A DNA stretch of 12,500 nt from Trachelipus rathkii. Its lineage: Eukaryota > Arthropoda > Malacostraca > Isopoda > Trachelipodidae. Shown here piece by piece: positions 7,378-12,500 of the stretch. Position numbers and translations under genes: made by a program. The notes under the pieces are model-generated. The model did no database searches, had not been told where the DNA came from, and saw only the letters and a program-made list of their open reading frames with translations. Location: positions 30,001 through 42,500 of the forward strand of contig JABUQX010087123.1 in assembly GCA_015478945.1 (NCBI GenBank), given 5' to 3'. The stretch's first letter is position 1; every line of letters begins with the position of its first letter.

Positions 7378-8132
7378 GCAACAACAACAACAACAGCAAC
7401 AACAGTTCGAACAACCTCAATCAGACATTCAGCAGCATCAGATCGGATATAATCCTTATCACCCATTGATTCAACAGCAGCCTTTGAGTTTATATGATCC
7501 TCAAGTTGAACAGATAAATAATTATGAGAAGGAACTGCAGCAAATATTAAACTCCAATGTTAACATTCATGAAAAAAGAATCCTATATCAAAACGCTATA
7601 CAAAAATTAGTAGATCTAAAAGTTTTATTAAATTCACCTAAGGAAGATTCAGCTCTAACAACAGATACTAAGATTGATCGTGAAAAGAGAAGCTAATTTT
7701 AGACATATACTCAAGGAAAGCTTACCAGTGAGGAGTAAGAAAACGGGTATAGCTCTATATAATATTTTAAAAGATCAGATTACTTGGGATGATCTCGGTC
7801 AAATCATTATTGATGGAGAAACAATACTTGGATCGAATATTGTTGACTTGATATCTGATCTCTCACGTGAATGGAAGAAGGCTCCAGTGACAGGATGGAA
7901 CAGGATCAAACAAGAACTTCAGACTATTAATTTTCCAAGAAGTTTAATCATGAATAAACAAAGATTAGCGGATCTGGATAATATTCCATTGACGCCTAGA
8001 CCTGATGCAAGTCCTGCTGGTACTTCTTTTGCATCGGATAGATCAAAGTTGATAAATAGAGGTACATTGCGATCAAGAACGAGTCGAATAAGAAAAAATC
8101 CATACAAAGTATCAAAATGGATTAGCATCTGA
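7214..8132 (+). CDS. PolyQ protein with conserved Polinton C-terminal domain, broken by a frameshift
   Basis: The start at 7214 is an ATG pair giving MMKKVAVLPYSDYEKLK, a characteristic N-terminus of this Polinton protein. Residues 25-64 are 40 glutamines. The first frame then encodes a helical stretch and stops at 7696. The +1 frame, read from about 7674 to 8132 and without a usable ATG of its own, carries the domain normally fused behind it: WDDLGQIIIDGETILGSNIVDLISD, a gap, then PVTGWNRIKQEL. I therefore treat both as one gene with a one-base net shift between 7674 and 7696. Function is unknown. It is a recurrent partner of Polinton capsid genes. Programmed frameshifting, an indel mutation or a sequencing error are all possible, and a plain indel is the simplest. 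Poly(A) signals follow at 8272 and 8327. Confidence 0.7.
7286..7405 (+). repeat. CAA/CAG triplet expansion encoding 40 glutamines
   Basis: Forty in-frame Gln codons, mostly CAA with scattered CAG. The reverse strand reads as poly-Val, which is only a shadow. Confidence 0.97.
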
Positions 8133-8318
8133 TTATTTATTATGATTTTTTATATGATTGTATTATTTGTAATTTAAAATTATGTATATATTCTATGTTA
8201 TCTTTATACATTTGCTATGTTTTTAGATTTGTAATTTAAAATAGTTAATATTATTTTGTAATTAAAAAAAAAATAAAATACTTCATATATACATCTGATT
8301 TTTTATATCACCTTTCAG
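8133..8318. other. AT-rich 3' untranslated/intergenic stretch
   Basis: No gene. It holds T-rich and A-rich runs and the poly(A) signal of the upstream gene. Confidence 0.6.
8272..8277 (+). terminator. Poly(A) signal AATAAA
   Basis: AATAAA after an A run, about 140 bases downstream of the polyQ gene stop. A second AATAAA at 8327-8332 lies inside the integrase promoter, between its TATA box and initiator. Confidence 0.5.
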
Positions 8319-8354
8319 TATAAATGAATAAAATTTTTATTGTTAATGTCATTG
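8319..8354 (+). promoter_or_regulatory. Core promoter of the integrase gene (TATA + initiator)
   Basis: TATAAA (8319-8324) is followed by TCATTG at 8349, exactly 30 bases on. The ATG at 8361 is 12 bases after the initiator. It overlaps the 3' end signals of the upstream gene. Confidence 0.55.
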
Positions 8355-8360
8355 TGAATC

Positions 8361-9417
8361 ATGGAGGCTAAGGAAGTGGTCGATAAATATTACTTTGATG
8401 TGAAACAGCCATACAGTTTCAAGGTTCGCTTCAAAGTTTCCTCAAATTAATAAAAAAGAATTGAAAAAATATTTAGAAGGTGAGGATGCTTTTACCCTTC
8501 ATAAACCTATACGAAAAAAATTTCCTACACGGAAAACTATAGCCCCCCATTTAGATAGCGTATGGCAACTAGACTTGACCGATATGATAAAATATAAATC
8601 TTACAATGAGGGGTATCGATATATTCTTTTTGCGATAGATGTATATTCCAGATACTTATGGTTAAGGGTTTTAAAAGATAAAAAATCAAAGACTGTTGCT
8701 ACAGCAGTCAGAGAAATTATAAATAAGGATGACAGATATCCCAAAATGATATGGACAGATAAGGGTACAGAATTTTTAGGTAAAGAGTTTCAAGAAATAG
8801 TTACTGAGTATGACATAGGGTATTACAACACATTTTCAGTTAATAAAGCTGCAATAGTTGAAAGAGTACAAAGAACTATAAAAGAAAGAATGCATAGGTA
8901 TTTCACGAAGATGAATACATTTAAATATATAGATATACTACAGGACTTGGCTTACTCTTATAATCGGTCTCATCATAGAACACTTAAGAATACCCCTATA
9001 GAGATGGTAAAGACAAAACCCTTTGTACCTATCAACCCAAAGGGAAAAATAAAAGATAACACAGGCATTAAAGTAGGAGACTATGTGAGAGTATCCAGGA
9101 CTGATGAAAATTTCAGAAAAGGGTATGAAGCTGGATGGTCGAGAGAGGTTTTTAAAGTAGATGCTATCAGAGAATTCCCTAGAGACAGGTTAAAATTATA
9201 CTATCTAGAGGATTTAGACGGAGAAAAAATAAAAGGAGGATTCTATAAACAAGAAATACAGAAAATACAATTTGATCCTAAGAGTCATGAGTATAAAATA
9301 GAAAAAATAGTAGGATCTAAAGGGAAAGGTAAAAATAGACAGTATCTTGTCAAATGGGTAGGATACCCTGCAAAGTTTAACAGTTATATAAATGCTAGCG
9401 ATATTAAGAAACATTGA
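8361..9417 (+). CDS. Polinton integrase (DDE, rve family) with C-terminal chromodomain; N-terminus frameshifted
   Basis: It inserts the element into the host genome by DDE strand transfer. The ATG at 8361 gives a 29-codon frame containing YYFDVKQPYSF, a family-like N-terminus, that stops at 8450. The body continues in the +1 frame from about 8420 to 9417 and has no ATG at its head, so one small indel near 8420 splits the gene. In the body, counted from base 8461, ..DAFTLHKPIRKKF precedes the core. Catalytic candidates are D38 (WQLDLTDM), D100 (IWTDKGTEF) and E134 (AAIVERVQRTIK), the last two 34 apart as expected. Residues about 286-318 form a short chromodomain (EYKIEKIVG.., then QYLVKWVGYP), which in Polintons and chromoviruses is thought to direct insertion to marked chromatin. 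The catalytic core is intact. Loss of the N-terminus in this copy may be mutational or a sequence error. Confidence 0.9.
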
Positions 9418-9424
9418 TCAGTTT
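9385..9424 (+). promoter_or_regulatory. Core promoter of the minor capsid gene (TATA + initiator)
   Basis: TATATAAA (9385-9392) lies inside the end of the integrase frame, and TCAGTT at 9418 is a consensus arthropod initiator 31-33 bases later. The ATG at 9436 is 18 bases beyond. This is the best initiator match of the set. Confidence 0.6.
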
Positions 9425-9435
9425 ACGTTGGGAAC

Positions 9436-10362
9436 ATGGAGAGTGAAGATCATTTCTATTTAACGCTGCCCTCATCGGCTTCTATGGATCTACATCCGGA
9501 AAATAAAATATCAGACTATACAACTCAATTATTGAATCCTATAACTTTTGATCGAGAAATGTATGAAGCAGGATTAAGTGAAATAATTCTCGATGTCGGT
9601 ATAGAGAATATGCCTGTTTCATATTTGGCGTTTACGATATTTAGAAATGTTGATAATGTTAAAAATGTATTAAAAATTAAAGCTAATATGGCAACCATCA
9701 AACGAGGCAACAATGAATATTTCTTTGAAAATTATGTAATAAACCACGGTCTCTATAAATCGGTTACCGATGTGTTCATAGACTTAAACAAAAAATTTGA
9801 AGCAAGTCAATTATGTAAAGATTTAGTGTTTCTTGTTAATAAATCCGTTAACGAAGATAACGTGTTAATCACATTAAAATCTCATGAGCATGTGAACCTG
9901 AAAGATATAAGTTTATTTATTTTCCGCCCTTCAACCTGGTTTCGTAATTGTTGTTACTCACATGTATACAAAATATCGGGAAATAATATCAAACCATCTC
10001 TAAAGGATCTAATGCGTTATATACCAACGATGGAAGAGTATGTCACAAAAAATGACACCGAGAGTTCATTACATTTTGTATGCTTGCCTACTAAGATGTT
10101 TCAAGATCCTGGTATGGCCTATGTTTATACAGATATTATAGATCACCAGTACGTGGGGAATACTAAAGCCTCTTTGTTAAGAGTAGTTCATTTTCCTAAA
10201 GGTAAAAGAGTTATAAGTTTTCCTAATGTTCACTACTTACCCTTGAGTAAGACCCAACTGAGTTCGATTCGTATTTATATAAGAGATGTAGAAGGTAAGC
10301 CATACCCATTCACGACTGGAACAGCAGTGTGTAAAGTACATATAAGAAGGAAGCTCCGTTAA
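9436..10362 (+). CDS. Minor capsid protein (penton, single jelly-roll)
   Basis: An intact 308-aa frame. The N-terminus HFYLTLPSSASMDLHPENKI followed by a TTQLLNPI..YEAGLSEI pattern is the hallmark of the Polinton/adintovirus penton protein, which forms the pentameric vertices of the icosahedral capsid. The C-terminus shows SLLRVVHFP, then LSSIRIYIRDVEGKPYPF, the usual late strand pair of this family. Length is typical. It sits directly downstream of the integrase, with its own TATA/initiator, and upstream of the small core protein and major capsid gene, forming the structural cluster. No breaks are seen. Confidence 0.85.
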   Translation: MESEDHFYLTLPSSASMDLHPENKISDYTTQLLNPITFDREMYEAGLSEIILDVGIENMPVSYLAFTIFRNVDNVKNVLKIKANMATIKRGNNEYFFENYVINHGLYKSVTDVFIDLNKKFEASQLCKDLVFLVNKSVNEDNVLITLKSHEHVNLKDISLFIFRPSTWFRNCCYSHVYKISGNNIKPSLKDLMRYIPTMEEYVTKNDTESSLHFVCLPTKMFQDPGMAYVYTDIIDHQYVGNTKASLLRVVHFPKGKRVISFPNVHYLPLSKTQLSSIRIYIRDVEGKPYPFTTGTAVCKVHIRRKLR

Positions 10363-10368
10363 ATAATA

Positions 10369-10725
10369 ATGGAAAGAGAACGAGTCTTCAGGGGATCAAG
10401 AATGCAGAGGGGGTATGGTTTAGGTGGATTTTTTGCTTCGTTGTTCAGACGGGCCATCCCTTTGTTTAAATCAGGAGGTAAATATCTTGCTAAAAAAGCA
10501 GCTAGGACGGGTATAGATACTTTCCAGGATATTATGGGAGGTGTCGATCCTCGAACAGCTGTAAAACGACGACTAGCCGATGCTTCTGATGAAATGTTAG
10601 ATGATGTTAAACGAAAAATACGACGTAAGATGACTGGTCAAGGTGTAGGTCGCCGTAAAAAACCTATAAAGAGGAATAGGAAAGGTCCACTAAAGAAAAA
10701 GTGTATTGATGTGTTTACCCTTTAA
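10369..10725 (+). CDS. Small Gly/basic core protein, adenovirus pVI/pX-like
   Basis: 118 aa, starting 6 bases after the penton stop. Residues 15-55 carry GYGLGGFFASLFRRAIPLFK and then a Gly/Lys/Ala helix (GGKYLAKKAARTGIDTFQDI). Residues 60-118 are very rich in Lys and Arg (KRRLADAS, KRKIRRKMTG). Proteins of this plan lie between penton and major capsid genes in many Polintons and adintoviruses and are likened to adenovirus virion proteins VI or X: an amphipathic, membrane-active segment plus a DNA-condensing basic tail. Which of the two it equals cannot be told from sequence alone. A TATATAAG at 10276 could drive it, but no good initiator follows. Confidence 0.75.
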   Translation: MERERVFRGSRMQRGYGLGGFFASLFRRAIPLFKSGGKYLAKKAARTGIDTFQDIMGGVDPRTAVKRRLADASDEMLDDVKRKIRRKMTGQGVGRRKKPIKRNRKGPLKKKCIDVFTL

Positions 10726-10782
10726 TAATGATGATGAACGACTATTATTTTACATAAACAGTGACAACCTGTAACTATTTTG

Positions 10783-10818
10783 TATATAAGAAATGTTTAA
10801 ACAAATCTCTCATCATTA
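10783..10818 (+). promoter_or_regulatory. Core promoter of the major capsid gene (TATA + initiator)
   Basis: TATATAAG (10783-10790) and TCATTA at 10813 are 30 bases apart. The initiator lies downstream of the first in-frame ATG (10793) and 31 bases before the second ATG (10844), which argues for the second as start. Confidence 0.6.
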
Positions 10819-10843
10819 TACATTCGGTGATTGTACTAGCAAG

Positions 10844-12145
10844 ATGCATTTCCTCCATCCCTCCAGCCCAGACTGTTGTAAGAGCGAATTGGATCTCTTC
10901 TCTGTGAACCCTACACAGATTAGTGTGAGTGAATCCAACTTTATTAGTATTAATCCCGTTCACTCAATCACAAATACAGATGTACCTCTCGATTTCAATA
11001 TTCCTGGCACTTCTGATCAATATCTTGACCCTTCGAATGTGTTTTTATATCTAAAGACTAAGTTAGTAAACGAAGATGGTTCAGATCTCACAGGAACCGA
11101 TCACATAGTATCCACCGAAACAAATTTCCTGTATACGTGTTTTAATCAACTTGAGGTATTTTTAAATGAAACATCTCTAGGAGCATCAGCGGCAAGTTAC
11201 CCTTATCGAAGTTATATTGAAACTTTACTAAATTATTCTCAAGATGCGAAGGAGTCTCATCTACAATCATGTGGATATTACAATTTAAAAGATGTGGAGA
11301 ACCACAGAACCCATGCTGGTAAATCTAAAAATAACACCTATGAATATTACGGTCGTGTAAATGGTGATATATTCTCTCAGGAAAGACTTATTCTACCATC
11401 TGTGGATACGCGTATCAGGTTAACTAGATCTACACCTGAATTTGCTCTTAATGTTAAAAGCGCTCTTTTAGCAACAACTACGGCACCAAAGCCTATCTTT
11501 AAATTACTGGACGCATATCTTTATGTACGTAAAGTGAAATTATCTCCCATTAAACATATGGAAATAGAGAAATCTCTTTTGACCGATACAGCGAAATATC
11601 CAATCAAGAGAATTGAGACTAAAATTTTTAACTTTACCCAAGGGTTATCGAGCATTAATATACCTAACATAGTCAATGGGAGCTTACCTCAGAAGGTAAT
11701 AATAGGAATTGTAGAACATGATGCGTATTCTGGAAACTATGGAAAGTCCCCCTTTAAATTTACCCATTTCGGACTTAGAGGGGTCAGTTTACATGTGAAT
11801 GGTCAACCTTACGGTCGTGATTATGAGATGATATATGAAGACTCACATTCCCAATGCTCACGTCCTTTTTACGATTTATTTGCCAATACGGTATCATGCA
11901 GCGATAACGGTACGGGTGTTGATCTCAAGAATTATGCTGAAAACAGTAATTTATATGCATACGATCTCACTGCTGATCTTTCAGCTTGTAATGCTTATCA
12001 TCTCAATATCCTAAGAAAAGGAACTTTAGGATTGAGTCTCAAATTTGGACAAAGTTTGACATCCTCAATCTCAGTTCTGGTGTATCTGGAACATCCTCAA
12101 ATCATCGAGATTGACAGAACACGAAATATAATCTTGAATTATTAA
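10844..12145 (+). CDS. Major capsid protein (double jelly-roll)
   Basis: An intact frame, 433 aa from the ATG at 10844, or 450 aa from the ATG at 10793. I prefer 10844: the protein then begins MHFLHPSSPDCCKSELDLF, the usual family start, and the promoter initiator lies between the two ATGs. The conserved stretch NQLEVFLNE with AASYPYRSYIETLLNY, about residues 110-140, identifies the Polinton/adintovirus double jelly-roll major capsid protein, which trimerises into hexon-like capsomers. The C-terminus (VYLEHPQIIEIDRTRNII) also fits. No breaks, and length typical. It is followed at once by the maturation protease, whose ATG overlaps the capsid stop in TAATG. Confidence 0.9.
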   Translation: MHFLHPSSPDCCKSELDLFSVNPTQISVSESNFISINPVHSITNTDVPLDFNIPGTSDQYLDPSNVFLYLKTKLVNEDGSDLTGTDHIVSTETNFLYTCFNQLEVFLNETSLGASAASYPYRSYIETLLNYSQDAKESHLQSCGYYNLKDVENHRTHAGKSKNNTYEYYGRVNGDIFSQERLILPSVDTRIRLTRSTPEFALNVKSALLATTTAPKPIFKLLDAYLYVRKVKLSPIKHMEIEKSLLTDTAKYPIKRIETKIFNFTQGLSSINIPNIVNGSLPQKVIIGIVEHDAYSGNYGKSPFKFTHFGLRGVSLHVNGQPYGRDYEMIYEDSHSQCSRPFYDLFANTVSCSDNGTGVDLKNYAENSNLYAYDLTADLSACNAYHLNILRKGTLGLSLKFGQSLTSSISVLVYLEHPQIIEIDRTRNIILNY

Positions 12146-12500
12146 TGATGAATGAAGAAGAAATATTAAATGCCTTCGGAAACGAAAGAAGATTTTTAGG
12201 CGTATTTGCATGTAACGAACTCTGTTCTGTGAAATTGGATACCGACTCTGGTCTTATCTTCAACACTTCTCCCAGGGATGTTTCAAGCAATGGACATTGG
12301 ATAGCTGTGTATAAGAATAAAAATAATGTTGTTTATTTCCTTGACTCTCTGCATTTAGATTTTATGTTTAGTAATCATTATGTAGTATCTTTTTTAAAAT
12401 ATAATAATGTTCAATATGTTAAGACCTTATGTTTTCCTGTACAACCTATCAGGTCTAATTTATGTGGTGTATACTGTATTTATTTCATTATATGTTTTTT
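12145..12500 (+). CDS. Adenain-like capsid maturation cysteine protease (Ulp1 fold), cut by window end
   Basis: Translation from the ATG at 12145 stays open for 118 codons to the window edge, so the C-terminus is missing from view. The catalytic set of the C5/Ulp1 clan is visible in order: H51 in NGHWIAVY, D67 in YFLDSLH, Q100 in FPVQPI and nucleophile C107 in NLCGVYC. This enzyme cuts capsid and core precursors during virion maturation. Overlap of its start with the capsid protein stop suggests the two frames are expressed together. Confidence 0.88.
   Translation, partial: MMNEEEILNAFGNERRFLGVFACNELCSVKLDTDSGLIFNTSPRDVSSNGHWIAVYKNKNNVVYFLDSLHLDFMFSNHYVVSFLKYNNVQYVKTLCFPVQPIRSNLCGVYCIYFIICF

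Larger units (their letters stand above)
4804..12500 (+). mobile_element. Maverick/Polinton (adintovirus-type) element, right end outside the window
   Basis: The region carries a rve-type integrase with a chromodomain, a packaging ATPase remnant, penton-type minor capsid protein, double-jelly-roll major capsid protein, adenain-like protease and small core-type proteins. This set defines virus-like Polintons (Polintoviricetes, Adintoviridae relatives). The protein-primed DNA polymerase B is not in the window. The left edge is an inference: it lies somewhere between the CpG-rich minisatellite and the 3' end of the leftward gene near 4990. Terminal inverted repeats cannot be tested because the other end is missing. 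Integrity is mixed: the capsid genes are open and three other genes are broken. Confidence 0.88.

Noticed and set aside
7167..7466. Minus-strand frame rich in Val
   Set aside because: It is the reverse complement of the CAA/CAG polyQ tract in a recognised gene.

Overview
The window looks like invertebrate nuclear DNA, most likely from an arthropod, that carries most of a Maverick/Polinton (adintovirus-type) virus-like transposon. The eukaryotic signs are a splice-donor-terminated exon, dense microsatellites, a decayed jockey-like LINE, and TATA plus TCAGT/TCATT initiator promoters. The arthropod assignment is an inference from the initiator type and the LINE style. I cannot name a species.

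Bases 1-1021 are the 3' part of an exon of an unrecognised, Ser/Asn/Lys-rich, single-pass membrane protein gene. The exon runs into an intron that opens directly with a TA microsatellite (about 1022-1315). Bases about 1510-2860 hold, on the minus strand, a heavily decayed reverse transcriptase and C-terminal region of a jockey-like non-LTR retrotransposon, interrupted by a TG microsatellite. Bases 3171-4803 are non-coding repeats: a three-copy ~33-bp tandem repeat, a TTTTA tract, and a repeat block with several perfect hairpins that all have three-base loops. The block also holds a CTCCGA-type hexanucleotide array, a compound (ATT)n(AGT)n microsatellite and a CpG-rich ~40-bp minisatellite.

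From roughly 4803 to the right edge lies the Polinton. One gene points left: a 249-aa protein that I read, with caution, as carrying PC4-like ssDNA-binding repeats. The others point right: packaging ATPase (P-loop segment missing), a small basic protein with a hydrophobic tail, a polyQ protein with a conserved C-terminal domain (frameshifted), a chromodomain integrase (N-terminus frameshifted), minor capsid protein (penton), a small pVI/pX-like core protein, major capsid protein, and an adenain-like protease cut by the window edge. The family's protein-primed DNA polymerase B is not in the window, so the element must continue to the right or lack it. Together the genes cover integration (integrase), capsid shell (MCP, penton), capsid maturation (protease), core/membrane-active peptides, and genome packaging (ATPase).

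Two regularities stand out. At least five genes share the same promoter layout: a TATA box with a TCATT/TCAGT-like initiator about 30 bases downstream and the start codon 12-31 bases after that. Several neighbouring genes overlap by stop/start codons (TAATG, ATGATGA). The capsid genes are open, while ATPase, polyQ gene and integrase each carry a break, so this copy is either starting to decay or contains sequencing indels.
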